Shown: positions 24,604 to 33,664, counted from the first letter of the stretch. The stretch: DNA of 64,000 nt from Mycolicibacterium sp. TY81 (GCF_018326285.1 NZ_AP023362.1:5766001-5830000), one strand, 5' to 3'. Made by a program: numbers and translations. Notes: generated from the letters alone by a model not told the origin.

Positions 24604-25562
24604 GCGAGGTCCCCGAACAGCCGCAGCCGGGCCAGCCCGCCGTCCGGGTAGATGTCCAGTCGGGCCTCGGACACCACGTCAGCGGTGTCGATGAGGAAGC
24701 GGTGCCGCGTGTCGGGCAGCAGGTCGGTGCGGGGCAGCAGATCGATCCACTGCCCGTCGGCGCGCAGTCCGGTCAGGGCCGCGGCCCCTGGGCTGTTGCC
24801 GATGAAGTAGGACGTGTCGATCTCGGCGAGTCGCACCCGGCCGGGTCCGGCCAGTCGGATACGTACCCAGTCGTTGGCGTCGTCGCGACGGCGGGCGGTT
24901 TCCCAGCCGTCGCCCATCACCTGTGCTTGTCCGGGGAAGATGAGATTCTGCGGTGAGCTGTAGAAGCGATTCGAGGCGTCGAGCACCAGACCGCCGTTCT
25001 CCAGCGCCGCCAGGTCGACGGGGCCGACGCCGAGGAATCGCTTGTCCGGGCGGCCTTCCCCGTGCACGCGGAGTCGCGCCACCCCGCCGTCGGGAAAGAT
25101 GTTGAGCCGCACATGCGTCCAGCGCTGTTCCGAGGACACCTCGAAATTGTTGCGGGTGTCGCCATACACGCGCGAGCGCTCGATGAGTGGAACCCAGCCG
25201 GGGTCCGCGGCCAGTTGTTCGGCTGTGGGGTAGCCGTCGACCTCGATGGCGTCGACCGAGACGGCCGGCGGGTAGTTGCCCTTGAACCATGCGGTGTCGA
25301 CCACCACGCCGCGGATGACACCCGGCACCCCGAGCCGCACGATGGCCGTGTCGTGGCCGGCGTCGCGGCGTCGCCGGGTCTCCCACCCGTCGTAGATCTG
25401 GCCCTTGTGTCCGAACGATGCCGGCCGATATTGCGAGGGGCCGGGGGAGATGAGGTTCTCCTTCTCGGCGAACACTTCGTCGTTCGCCCAGATGACCGCG
25501 CCGCCGAGGCTCCGCAGCGCGAGGTCCGGCAACCAGGTGAAATCGGGCAGTGATTCAGTCAT
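24600..25562 (-). CDS. alc: Allantoicase
   Basis: 320 residues built from two homologous jelly-roll halves, as in all allantoicases. Half 1 has GGAVIWANDEVFAEKENLISPG, GQIYDGWETRRRRDAGHDTAIVRLG and HVRLNIFPDGGVARLRVHG. Half 2 repeats the plan with NGGLVLDASNRFYSSPQNLIFPG, MGDGWETARRRDDANDWVRIRLAG and ARLDIYPDGGLARLRLFG. The enzyme splits allantoate into ureidoglycolate and urea. It overlaps both neighbours by 4 bases (ATGA), so this is a tightly coupled operon. A ureidoglycolate lyase gene is not visible in the window. Confidence 0.92.
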   Translation of the reverse strand: MTESLPDFTWLPDLALRSLGGAVIWANDEVFAEKENLISPGPSQYRPASFGHKGQIYDGWETRRRRDAGHDTAIVRLGVPGVIRGVVVDTAWFKGNYPPAVSVDAIEVDGYPTAEQLAADPGWVPLIERSRVYGDTRNNFEVSSEQRWTHVRLNIFPDGGVARLRVHGEGRPDKRFLGVGPVDLAALENGGLVLDASNRFYSSPQNLIFPGQAQVMGDGWETARRRDDANDWVRIRLAGPGRVRLAEIDTSYFIGNSPGAAALTGLRADGQWIDLLPRTDLLPDTRHRFLIDTADVVSEARLDIYPDGGLARLRLFGDLA

Positions 25563-26773
25563 GACAGCTTTCGGTTCTTGAGGTTTCGTAGTACGTCGAT
25601 GGTGGCACCAGGCGCGACGTCAAGGACGTCGTCGGCGCCGAATGCGCCGCAGTCCAGCCCACGCAGCACCACGGCTGCCAACGCCTCTGCGGTCGCGGGT
25701 TCGTCGACGATCGGACCGCCGGTGCGGTCGAGGTAGGCCTGCAGCCGTGGCGCCGCGGCGGCCATGGCGGCACGGAAGAAGGTGAATGTGGCCAGCCAGC
25801 GCGTCACGAGATGGCCGGGGTGCATGTCCCAACCCTGGTAGAAACCGCGCTCGAGGGACCGGGTGACGAGCCGGTGATGGCGCCGGATCGCCTGCACCAC
25901 TTGATCTTCGGTGCCGACCGGCGCCACCTGCGTCGAGCCGTCGGCGATCCAGACGCCGGTCTGCGCGGCGGCTGCCTGCATCACCGACTTGGCGTGGTCG
26001 GCCACCGGGTGATCGAGTGCCTGGTGCTGCGGCGCGATACCGCAGGCGGCGCTGTAATCGTAGGTACCGTAATGCAATCCGCTGCATCGACCATCGGCCA
26101 GGTGGATCGCGCGGGCGAGGGTCGCGGTGCCGTCGGGGCCCAGTACCGCCTGCGGGCTCTCGATCTGCAGCTCGAAGCGCAGCGTGTGATCGGCCAGGCC
26201 GTGTGCGGCCTCCAACGCCTCACACAGCCAGACCGCCGCCGTGACCTGTTCTGCCGCACGCAGTTTGGGCACGGTGAAGACGAATCCGTCGATGGCGCCG
26301 GCGTCGAGTACCAATTCGAGGGTGCGCAGGGCGCGACGGCGCTCGGCGGTGGTCAGCCCCTTGATCCGAATCCCGCTGTGGCTCAACCCGAGCGCGGGCA
26401 GTGTCACCGCGGCCCGCGCTGCGTCGTCGTCCTCCACGTCGTCACCGCGGTGGCCGTAGCCGTCCTCGAAATCCAGCCGCAGGTCGGCTATCGGAGCGGC
26501 GGTGAGCTGGTCGCGCACCAACGCCACCGTGGTCGGGTCGCCCAGTTCGGCGAAGACCTCCGGGTGCCGGTCCAGCAGTTCGAGCGCCGCCTGCCCCCAC
26601 TGTGCAGGAGTATCGGGCGTCGCGTCGGCGGCGCTGACATAGACGGTGTGGATCGGCTGGGCGGCTGGGCCGACCCCAGGAAACCGTGCCGCGAGGTCGG
26701 CGTCGACGCGGGACAACAGGGTGTCGATGCGCTCGAGGGCATCTGCCGGGATGCGATGGTGGGGGTCCGACAC
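25559..26773 (-). CDS. HpcH/HpaI aldolase/citrate-lyase-fold protein (DUF6986-like) of the allantoin operon
   Basis: 404 residues, first gene of the minus-strand allantoin operon. Residues around ADLRLDFEDGYG (about 100) and TLRFELQIESPQAVLG (about 200) carry the acidic and Glu residues that bind Mg2+ and the 2-oxo acid in the citrate-lyase beta/malyl-CoA-lyase fold; LHYGTYDYSAACGI follows. Similar actinobacterial proteins are annotated only as an aldolase-like domain of unknown function. Since the pathway releases glyoxylate, a glyoxylate-condensing role (malate-synthase-like) is plausible but is my inference. Confidence 0.7.
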   Translation of the reverse strand: MSDPHHRIPADALERIDTLLSRVDADLAARFPGVGPAAQPIHTVYVSAADATPDTPAQWGQAALELLDRHPEVFAELGDPTTVALVRDQLTAAPIADLRLDFEDGYGHRGDDVEDDDAARAAVTLPALGLSHSGIRIKGLTTAERRRALRTLELVLDAGAIDGFVFTVPKLRAAEQVTAAVWLCEALEAAHGLADHTLRFELQIESPQAVLGPDGTATLARAIHLADGRCSGLHYGTYDYSAACGIAPQHQALDHPVADHAKSVMQAAAAQTGVWIADGSTQVAPVGTEDQVVQAIRRHHRLVTRSLERGFYQGWDMHPGHLVTRWLATFTFFRAAMAAAAPRLQAYLDRTGGPIVDEPATAEALAAVVLRGLDCGAFGADDVLDVAPGATIDVLRNLKNRKLS

Positions 26774-26876
26774 CTGCCTATCGTGCCGTGCTGACTCGAT
26801 CTCAGCACGTCGAGCCTGAGCCGGTTTTGGTTAGCTGATCTAGTGTTGGCACTGCAACGTCGCAAAAGGAGTCCCG

Positions 26877-27899
26877 ATGACCAGTGCCGAACGGATCGAC
26901 GATCCCACCGAGAGCTCTGTGCCCGAGCCCGTCACCTACGCGGGTCCGGAATGGATGGGTAAGGCCAACTGGCACTCGGTCGCCGAGTCCTACCTGCTGC
27001 GGGCCGTGAAGCCTCTGCTGTACCTGCTGACCAAGCTCATGCTGGCCATCAACACGCGATTCCCGCAGGTCCTGCTGGGCCGCGCGTACGACGGTTCCGA
27101 GCGGGTGACGAACTGGATGCCCGCGGTGCGGGGATCGCGCACCGAGAAGATCGAGCTGCCCAATTGCCCGGCGGAATGGGTCTGGAACGAGACCACCCCG
27201 CCGGTCGACGGTCGCGTCATCATCTACTTCCACGGTTCGGCGTTCATCGCGCTCGGCATCAACAGCCACCGGCCGCTGGTGAGCCACATCGCCCGGGACA
27301 GCCGCGCGCGGGCCCTGAGCGTGGGCTACCGGCTCTGCCCGCGCAACCTCGTCGAGGACGCGGTCGAGGACGGCGTCGACGCCTACCGCCACGTGCTGGC
27401 GCAGGGCGTGAAGCCCGAGAACATCGTCCTGGCCGGTGACTCGGCCGGCGGCTTCATCGCGGCGATGACGGCCGTGACGGTGCGCGACCTCGGCATGGCG
27501 CCGCCCGCCGGGTGCGTGCTCCTCTCGGCTGCCACCGACAGCGACATGACGCCGAAATACGAAGCCGCGGCCCGTGTTCCGGACGCGATGTTCCCGGTCG
27601 ACTTCCTCCGGATGATCAATGAGGTCTTCCTGCTGCGCAACGGCGGGCGCGAAGCGACCCCGTCCCCGGTCGATGCCGACCTGCGCGGCCTCGGCCCGTT
27701 CCTGCTGCAGGTGGGTTCGGAAGAGGCGCTGCGCCCCGACTCGGAGCTGCTGGCCGAGCGCCTCGCGGCGGCGGGCGTGCCGGTGCGGCTGCAGGTCTTC
27801 GACCGCGCCGTCCACGTCTTCCAGGCCTTCGCCTTCTCGAACCCCGACGCCCGTCGTGCGGTCGGCGAGGTCGCGGAGTTCGTGAAGGCCGTCGCCTGA
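26877..27899 (+). CDS. Alpha/beta hydrolase, HSL/Lip type
   Basis: 340 residues. Ser189 sits in GDSAGG (187-192). The oxyanion loop is FHGSAF (118-123), a variant of the usual HGGG. The Asp probably lies in VGSEEALRPDSELL and the His in DRAVHVFQAF near the C-terminus. The N-terminal 60 residues include a hydrophobic segment (LLYLLTKLMLAINTRFPQVLLG) that could associate with the membrane. It matches the mycobacterial Lip esterase group; substrates are short or medium acyl esters at best guess. It has an AAAAGGAG ribosome site and is divergent from the allantoin operon. Confidence 0.85.
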   Translation: MTSAERIDDPTESSVPEPVTYAGPEWMGKANWHSVAESYLLRAVKPLLYLLTKLMLAINTRFPQVLLGRAYDGSERVTNWMPAVRGSRTEKIELPNCPAEWVWNETTPPVDGRVIIYFHGSAFIALGINSHRPLVSHIARDSRARALSVGYRLCPRNLVEDAVEDGVDAYRHVLAQGVKPENIVLAGDSAGGFIAAMTAVTVRDLGMAPPAGCVLLSAATDSDMTPKYEAAARVPDAMFPVDFLRMINEVFLLRNGGREATPSPVDADLRGLGPFLLQVGSEEALRPDSELLAERLAAAGVPVRLQVFDRAVHVFQAFAFSNPDARRAVGEVAEFVKAVA

Positions 27900-27952
27900 C
27901 TCAGGCGTTGACTCCGGTGTTGATCAGTCGCCGGCGTTGACGTGTCGGCGCC

Positions 27953-28310
27953 TTTGACTCTGTGGCGAGGGCGCTCTCTACTCGCGAAAGTTCGCCGTGG
28001 GTTCAGGATGAACGGGATTCGGGTCGCGGGTGGCGTTGAGCCTGTGGTGAGGGCGCTGTCCTCTCGCACAAATGCGCCCTGGTTTCAGGGTGAACGAGTT
28101 CCCGGTTGGCGGTGGCGTTGACTCTGCAATCTGGGCGGTACCTAGTCGCGAAAGTTCGCCCTGGTTTCAGGATGAACGGGCCAAGGGTGTTGAGCCTGTG
28201 GTGAGGGCGCTGTCCTCTCGCACAAATGCGCCCTGGTTTCAGGGTCAACGGGTTCCCGGTCGGCGCCGGCGTTGACTCTGCCCTGAGGGCGCTGTTCGGA
28301 CGCTGGTTTG
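27953..28310. repeat. 82-bp tandem repeat array with conserved hairpins
   Basis: Four units plus a partial fifth start at 27953, 28035, 28117, 28189 and 28271. Units 1, 2 and 4 are 82 bp and unit 3 is 72 bp. Each starts (G/T)TTGA(C/G)yCTG. Units alternate: 1 and 3 carry GCGAAAGTTCGC (27984-27995, 28148-28159), while 2 and 4 carry CGCACAAATGCG (28065-28076, 28219-28230) at the same place. Both types are small palindromes, so structure is kept though sequence changes. Units 2-4 also have CCTGGTTTCAGG next to it. No convincing reading frame crosses the array. The 27900-28598 gap holds only this array and a promoter-proximal palindrome. Confidence 0.8.
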
Positions 28311-28488
28311 CGTCGACACTCGGCGACAGACCTGGCGCTGAACTGGCGCGGGCGTACCGGTCGACGCCGGCCGAAACGGAAGAAATAGCAGCTCAACGCA
28401 CCTTCGCGGCCGGCGAGAGTGCGCGTTCTGCACGCCTCAGACGGCGTGTTGCCGTACAGACACGCACGCTCGCGAGTGATGGGCCGCA

Positions 28489-28514
28489 CCCTCCCAACCA
28501 CCTGGTTGGGAGGG
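28489..28514. promoter_or_regulatory. Palindromic operator candidate upstream of fadA
   Basis: CCCTCCCAACCA (28489-28500) and TGGTTGGGAGGG (28503-28514) form a perfect 12+12 palindrome around CC. It ends 5 bp before a possible -10 hexamer TACGCT (28520-28525), so a bound regulator would overlap the promoter of the fadA-fadB operon. The regulator is not identified. Confidence 0.6.
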
Positions 28515-28598
28515 CCTGTTACGCTTCCGGGCAGGGGACCGTCTACCTGCCGGTGGATGCACCCACAACCCCATCTCAATAGGACCTGGAGCAAACAC

Positions 28599-29810
28599 AT
28601 GTCCGAAGAAGCCTTCATCTATGAGGCCATTCGCACGCCCCGTGGCAAGCAGCGCAACGGTGCACTGAACGAGGTCAAGCCGGTCAACCTGATCGTCGGC
28701 CTGATCGACGAAATGCGTCGTCGCAATCCCGATCTGGACGAGAACCTGATCAGCGACGTCATCATGGGCGTCGTCTCGCCCGTCGGTGACCAGGGCGGCG
28801 ACATCGCCCGCACCGCCGCGCTCGTGGCCAAGCTGCCCGAGACCACCGGTGGTTTCCAGCTCAACCGTTTCTGCGCTTCCGGCCTGGAGGCCGTGAACCT
28901 GGCCGCCCAGAAGGTCCGTTCCGGCTGGGACGACCTGGTGTACGCCGGTGGTGTCGAGTCCATGAGCCGCGTCCCGATGGGTTCGGACGGCGGCGCGTGG
29001 GCCGGTGACCCCGAGACCAACTACCGCATCGGCTTCGTCCCGCAGGGCATCGGCGCCGACCTGATCGCCACCATCGAGGGCTTCTCGCGCGAGGACGTCG
29101 ACGCCTACGCCGTGCGCTCGCAGGAGAAGGCCGCCGCAGCGTGGTCGGGCGGCTACTTCGCCAAGTCGGTCATCCCGGTCAAGGACCAGAACGGCCTGAC
29201 CATCCTGGACCACGACGAGCACATGCGTCCGGGCACCACCCTGGAGAGCCTGGGCAAGCTGAACTCCGCGTTCGCGGGCCTGGGCGCCATGGGCGGCTTC
29301 GACGACGTGGCGCTGCAGAAGTACCACTACGTCGAGAAGATCGACCACGTCCACCACGGTGGCAACAGCTCGGGCATCGTCGACGGCGCCGCCCTGGTGC
29401 TGATCGGTTCCGAGGCTGCCGGCAAGTCGCAGGGCCTGACCCCGCGCGCCCGCATCGTGGCCACCGCCACCAGCGGTGCCGACCCGGTCATCATGCTGAC
29501 CGGCCCGACCCCGGCCACCAAGAAGGTGCTGGACCGTGCCGGCCTGACGGTCGATGACATCGACCTGTTCGAGATCAACGAGGCCTTCGCCTCGGTCGTC
29601 CTGAAGTTCCAGAAGGACCTGAACATCCCGGACGAGAAGCTGAACGTCAACGGTGGCGCCATCGCGATGGGCCACCCGCTGGGCGCCACCGGCGCCATGA
29701 TCACCGGAACCATGGTCGACGAGCTCGAGCGCCGCGGTGCCAAGCGTGCGCTGGTCACGCTGTGTATCGGCGGCGGCATGGGCGTGGCCACCATCATCGA
29801 GCGCGTCTAG
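28599..29810 (+). CDS. fadA: Acetyl-CoA acyltransferase (thiolase), beta subunit of the trifunctional enzyme
   Basis: 403 residues from ATG 28599 (upstream AGGACCTGGAG), the same length as M. tuberculosis FadA (Rv0859). Catalytic Cys92 is in [52 protein letters not shown] (with the His) and LCIGGGMG (second Cys) complete the thiolase site. It performs the last beta-oxidation step, splitting 3-ketoacyl-CoA with CoA. It is followed after 16 bp by fadB, with which it forms the alpha2beta2 complex. Confidence 0.95.
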   Translation: MSEEAFIYEAIRTPRGKQRNGALNEVKPVNLIVGLIDEMRRRNPDLDENLISDVIMGVVSPVGDQGGDIARTAALVAKLPETTGGFQLNRFCASGLEAVNLAAQKVRSGWDDLVYAGGVESMSRVPMGSDGGAWAGDPETNYRIGFVPQGIGADLIATIEGFSREDVDAYAVRSQEKAAAAWSGGYFAKSVIPVKDQNGLTILDHDEHMRPGTTLESLGKLNSAFAGLGAMGGFDDVALQKYHYVEKIDHVHHGGNSSGIVDGAALVLIGSEAAGKSQGLTPRARIVATATSGADPVIMLTGPTPATKKVLDRAGLTVDDIDLFEINEAFASVVLKFQKDLNIPDEKLNVNGGAIAMGHPLGATGAMITGTMVDELERRGAKRALVTLCIGGGMGVATIIERV

Positions 29811-29826
29811 GGAGAATCGAAAAACA

Positions 29827-31974
29827 ATGGCTGAGAAGACAATTCAGTGGGACAAGGATGCCGACGGCATCGTCACCCTGACCATGGACGACCCGACCGG
29901 TTCGGCCAACGTCATGAACGAGCACTACAAGGAGTCGATGCACTACGCGGTGCAGAGCCTGCTCGCCGAGAAGGACTCCATCACCGGTGTCGTCATCACC
30001 AGCGCGAAGAAGACCTTCTTCGCCGGCGGTGACCTCAAGGGCATGATGAAGATCGGCCCCGACGACGCCGGCGAGGCGTTCGCCATGGTCGAGGACATCA
30101 AGGCCGACCTGCGCGCCCTGGAGACCCTGGGCAAGCCCGTCGTGGCCGCCATCAACGGCGCCGCCCTCGGCGGCGGCCTGGAGATCGCCCTCGCGTGCCA
30201 TCACCGCATCGCGGCGGACGTCCGCGGCAGCCAGATCGGCCTGCCCGAGGTCACCCTGGGCCTGCTGCCCGGCGGTGGCGGCGTCGCCCGCACCGTGCGC
30301 ATGTTCGGCATCCAGAAGGCCTTCATGGAGGTCCTGAGCCAGGGCACCCGCTTCACCCCGGCCAAGGCGCAGGCCACCGGCCTGGTCGACGAGCTCGTCG
30401 ACACCGTCGAGGAACTGGTGCCCGCCGCCAAGGCGTGGATCAAGGCCAACCCCGAGGGCGGCGTGCAGCCGTGGGACGTCAAGGGCTACAAGATGCCCGG
30501 TGGCACCCCGTCGAGCCCGGGCCTGGCCGGCATCCTGCCGTCGTTCCCGGCGCTGCTGAAGAAGCAGCTCAAGGGTGCTCCGATGCCCGCGCCGCGCGCC
30601 ATCCTGGATGCCGCCGTCGAGGGTGCGCAGGTCGACTTCGACACGGCGTCGCGCATCGAGAGCCGCTACTTCACCCAGCTCGTCACCGGCCAGACCGCCA
30701 AGAACATGATCCAGGCGTTCTTCCTGGACCTGCAGGCCATCAACGGTGGCGCCTCGCGTCCCGAGGGCATCGCCAAGCAGGAGATCAAGAAGATCGGTGT
30801 GCTGGGCGCGGGCATGATGGGCGCCGGTATCGCCTACGTGTCGGCCAAGGCGGGCTACGAGGTCGTCCTCAAGGACGTCACGCAGGAAGCCGCTGACAAG
30901 GGCAAGAACTACTCCGAGAAGCTCGAGGCCAAGGCGCTCGAGCGTGGCAAGACCACGCAGGAGAAGTCCGACGCGCTGCTGGCCCGCATCACCCCGACCG
31001 CGGACCCGCAGGACCTCAAGGGCGTCGACTTCGTCATCGAGGCCGTGTTCGAGAACCAGGAACTCAAGCACAAGGTGTTCCAGGAGATCGAGGACATCGT
31101 CGAGCCCAACGCGCTGCTCGGCTCGAACACCTCCACCCTGCCGATCACCGGTCTGGCGACCGGCGTGAAGCGCCAGGAGGACTTCATCGGTATCCACTTC
31201 TTCTCGCCGGTCGACAAGATGCCGCTGGTGGAGATCATCAAGGGTGAGAAGACCTCCGACGAGGCGCTGGCCCGGGTGTTCGACTACACCCTCGCCATCA
31301 AGAAGACCCCGATCGTCGTCAACGACAGCCGCGGCTTCTTCACCTCGCGCGTGATCGGCACCTTCGTCAACGAGGCGCTGGCCATGCTGGGCGAGGGCGT
31401 CGCGCCCGCGTCCATCGAGCAGGCCGGTTCGCAGGCCGGTTACCCGGCTGCGCCGCTGCAGCTTTCGGATGAGCTCAACCTGGAGCTCATGCACAAGATC
31501 GCTGTCGCCACCAAGGAAGGCGTCGAGGCTGCCGGTGGCACCCACGTGGCGCACCCGGCCGAGGCTGTCGTCGAGAAGATGATCGAGCTCGGTCGCCCGT
31601 CGCGTCTGAAGGGCGCGGGCTTCTACGAGTACGTCGACGGCAAGCGCACCCAGCTGTGGCCGGGTCTGAAGGAAGCCTTCAACTCGGGTTCGACCGAACT
31701 GCCGCTGCAGGACATGATCGACCGCATGCTGTTCGCCGAGGCACTCGAGACCCAGAAGTGCATCGACGAGGGCGTGCTGACCTCGACCGCTGACGCGAAC
31801 ATCGGCTCGATCATGGGTATCGGCTTCCCGCCGTACACCGGTGGTTCGGCGCAGTTCATCGTCGGCTACCAGGGCGAGCTCGGTGTCGGCAAGGAGGCCT
31901 TCGTGGCCCGGGCCAAGGAACTGGCCGCCAAGTACGGCGACCGCTTCCTGCCGCCGGCGTCGCTGGAGAGCTAG
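29827..31974 (+). CDS. fadB: Fatty-acid oxidation alpha subunit: enoyl-CoA hydratase / 3-hydroxyacyl-CoA dehydrogenase
   Basis: 715 residues. The N-terminal crotonase domain has FFAGGDLKGMM (oxyanion hole), GAALGGGLEIALACHHR and LPEVTLGLLPGGGGVART with the catalytic Glu pair. The middle has the NAD-binding start IKKIGVLGAGMMGAGIAYVSAKAGYEVVLKD and DFVIEAVFENQELKHKVF, SNTSTLPIT, IGIHFFSPVDKMPLVEII with the catalytic His, and NDSRGFFTSRV. The C-terminal dehydrogenase repeats end the protein. Together with FadA it carries out hydration, oxidation and thiolysis of acyl-CoAs in the cytoplasm. Corresponds to Rv0860. Confidence 0.95.
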   Translation: MAEKTIQWDKDADGIVTLTMDDPTGSANVMNEHYKESMHYAVQSLLAEKDSITGVVITSAKKTFFAGGDLKGMMKIGPDDAGEAFAMVEDIKADLRALETLGKPVVAAINGAALGGGLEIALACHHRIAADVRGSQIGLPEVTLGLLPGGGGVARTVRMFGIQKAFMEVLSQGTRFTPAKAQATGLVDELVDTVEELVPAAKAWIKANPEGGVQPWDVKGYKMPGGTPSSPGLAGILPSFPALLKKQLKGAPMPAPRAILDAAVEGAQVDFDTASRIESRYFTQLVTGQTAKNMIQAFFLDLQAINGGASRPEGIAKQEIKKIGVLGAGMMGAGIAYVSAKAGYEVVLKDVTQEAADKGKNYSEKLEAKALERGKTTQEKSDALLARITPTADPQDLKGVDFVIEAVFENQELKHKVFQEIEDIVEPNALLGSNTSTLPITGLATGVKRQEDFIGIHFFSPVDKMPLVEIIKGEKTSDEALARVFDYTLAIKKTPIVVNDSRGFFTSRVIGTFVNEALAMLGEGVAPASIEQAGSQAGYPAAPLQLSDELNLELMHKIAVATKEGVEAAGGTHVAHPAEAVVEKMIELGRPSRLKGAGFYEYVDGKRTQLWPGLKEAFNSGSTELPLQDMIDRMLFAEALETQKCIDEGVLTSTADANIGSIMGIGFPPYTGGSAQFIVGYQGELGVGKEAFVARAKELAAKYGDRFLPPASLES

Positions 31975-31989
31975 CCTCTAGCACCACCA

Positions 31990-32023
31990 AAAACCCCCAA
32001 ATCCCAAGGGATTTGGGGGTTTT
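31990..32023. terminator. Strong intrinsic terminator after fadB (bidirectional)
   Basis: A perfect 16-bp stem AAAACCCCCAAATCCC / GGGATTTGGGGGTTTT with an AA turn ends in a T-run on both strands. It lies 15 bp after the fadB stop and 38 bp from the stop of the convergent MarR gene, so it serves both. Confidence 0.93.
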
Positions 32024-32061
32024 GCGTTGGTGGGGTGACGCGGATGCATGGTGGTGGCTGG

Positions 32062-32661
32062 TCAGGTGCCGCAGTCTGTCGCCTGGGGTGCCTTCACGTG
32101 AATCCACAGTTTGTCGAGGATGCGCTGCAGGTCCCGGCGCTCGCGCTCGCTCAGCACGTCGATGAGCCCGCCGCACGCCTGCTCGAGGACCGGAAGCGCT
32201 TCGGCGACAAGCTTTTCCCCTTCGGGTGTGATGCGGACCGGTGTGCTGCGGCGGTCGGTGGCATGCCGGGTCCGGGTGACCAGCTTCCGGTTCTCCAGCC
32301 AGTCGATGAGACCGGTGGCGCTGGCCTTGGTGATGCCGAAGTACTCGGCGATCCCGCTGGGGGTCTGGCGGACAGTCCATTCGGCTTCTGGTTGGGCGAG
32401 CTGTGCCGCGAAGATCATCAGGACATCGAGCTTGGCTTCCGAGATGTTGACGCGTTCGAGCTTGCGGTTCACCGCGGCGATGACGTCGTCGGCCAGCCAC
32501 AGCAGGGACAGTCCCAGCCGGGCCGCACTGACGTCCTTCGCCGGATCGGCACCCTTCATGAGGTTGAGCACGGGCCGCATGGCCTCCGGCGCCGTGAGTT
32601 TGACCCGGGCGGCCGAGAGGCCGCGGCGAACGGTGGCGGTGCTGATCTGTGGCCGGCCCAT
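32062..32661 (-). CDS. MarR-family transcriptional regulator
   Basis: 199 residues, longer than a typical MarR (about 145) because of an N-terminal extension (GRPQISTATVRRGLSAARVKLTAPEAMRPVLNLMKG). The winged helix shows ISEAKLDVLMIFAAQL, TPSGIAEYFGITKASATGLIDWLENRKLVTRTRHATDRRSTPVRITPEGEKLV. It is convergent with fadAB and not in the M. tuberculosis order, where this position leads directly to the helicase gene. It may act on its own promoter or on the fadA palindrome; nothing in the sequence proves a target. Confidence 0.85.
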   Translation of the reverse strand: MGRPQISTATVRRGLSAARVKLTAPEAMRPVLNLMKGADPAKDVSAARLGLSLLWLADDVIAAVNRKLERVNISEAKLDVLMIFAAQLAQPEAEWTVRQTPSGIAEYFGITKASATGLIDWLENRKLVTRTRHATDRRSTPVRITPEGEKLVAEALPVLEQACGGLIDVLSERERRDLQRILDKLWIHVKAPQATDCGT

Positions 32662-32736
32662 GCCGGCAGTTTAGAAACCTGACAGTAAGGCAACCGAACC
32701 GAGTCTTGTCAGGTCACCCCGGCGGCGGGTTCGAGG

Positions 32737-33174
32737 TCAGCGTGCGGGGTTCGAGTACACCCGCGTCGGTGAGATGAGCACCGCGGCGCGGCCCTCGTCC
32801 CGCATGACGCGGTCGTACGTGTCCCAGTCGTCGTGGGTGCCGCCGGCGGCGGTAAAGACGTTGCGCAACAACACCCTCAGCGTCTCGGCATCGGTGTCGT
32901 CAGGCCCGATGACCTCCGCCGTGCCTTCGACCGTCAACCACTGCCACCCCGCGTGCGCGACGACCGAAGTGCGCGGGTCGGCCCGCAGATTGCGCAGCTT
33001 GCGGGTTGATCCGATGGCGACGAGCGCCACGACCGGCTCCCCGGTCGTCGGATGTGGCAGCACGCCGGCATTGACCACCGACGACTGGATGCTGCCGTCA
33101 CCACGCAGCGTGTTCAGCACAACCAGCCCGTGATCCCGCGCGGACAGCTCGGCGAATGCAGACAGGTCGGTCAT
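32737..33174 (-). CDS. Pyridoxamine-5'-phosphate-oxidase-like split-barrel protein
   Basis: 145 residues from ATG 33174. The split beta-barrel pattern is TLRGDGSIQSSVVNAGVLPHPTTGEPVVALVAIGSTRKLRNLRADPRTSVVAHAGWQWLTVEGTAEVIGP. It has the Rxx-R-DPR stretch used to hold FMN or F420 phosphate and ends VLISPTRVYSNPAR, typical of F420-binding FDOR-B proteins. Likely an F420- or FMN-dependent reductase of unknown substrate. Seven bp separate it from the upstream gene of the same fold, so the two are an operon. Confidence 0.78.
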   Translation of the reverse strand: MTDLSAFAELSARDHGLVVLNTLRGDGSIQSSVVNAGVLPHPTTGEPVVALVAIGSTRKLRNLRADPRTSVVAHAGWQWLTVEGTAEVIGPDDTDAETLRVLLRNVFTAAGGTHDDWDTYDRVMRDEGRAAVLISPTRVYSNPAR

Positions 33175-33181
33175 GGCGTCC

Positions 33182-33604
33182 TCAATCCGCCACGTCAAAT
33201 GCGGCAATGACTTTCGTCGGTTTGACCCGGACCACCAGCTCGCCGGGGACACCGTTGCGGCGGCCGTATTCCTCGGCGCGGTCAGCGCCCATGTAGCGGC
33301 CGCCGGTACGCGTGGCGATGTCGAGCAGCTCGTCGGGGTCCTCACTGATCGCCGCGACGCCCTGAATTTGGACGAACGAAAAGGGCGGGGACGTGTCGTC
33401 GACGCACAGCACCACGCGTGGGTCGCGGGCCAACGCCCGACCCTTGGCGGTGTCCTTGCCGGTGTTGAACACCAGCTCGCCGCCGTCCACCACGAACCAC
33501 ACGGGTGCGGCCAGCGGCCGGCCGTCGGCCGCCACCCAGCCGAGCACCGCGGTGCGCGTGCCCTCGGACAGAAACGCGATCACATCGTCAGAAAGTTCGC
33601 CCAT
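33182..33604 (-). CDS. F420/FMN split-barrel oxidoreductase
   Basis: 140 residues. LSEGTRTAVLGWVAADGRPLAAPVWFVVDGGELVFNTGKDTAKGRALARDPRVVLCVDDTSPPFSFVQIQGVAAI is the FDOR-B/PPOX core, with K and R residues placed for cofactor phosphate binding. The C-terminal RVKPTKVIAAFDVAD closes the dimer barrel. It starts a short minus-strand operon with the gene ending at 32737. The substrate is unknown; such enzymes in mycobacteria reduce quinones, biliverdin-like or aromatic compounds. Confidence 0.8.
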   Translation of the reverse strand: MGELSDDVIAFLSEGTRTAVLGWVAADGRPLAAPVWFVVDGGELVFNTGKDTAKGRALARDPRVVLCVDDTSPPFSFVQIQGVAAISEDPDELLDIATRTGGRYMGADRAEEYGRRNGVPGELVVRVKPTKVIAAFDVAD

Positions 33605-33664
33605 GTGGCCACGCTACGCCCGGCGACTGACGGCCCGATGCCGGCAAAGTCTGGCCGCGAAACC

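Noticed and set aside
27953..28310. CRISPR array
   Set aside because: The 82-bp units are contiguous with no unique spacers, and no cas genes are present.
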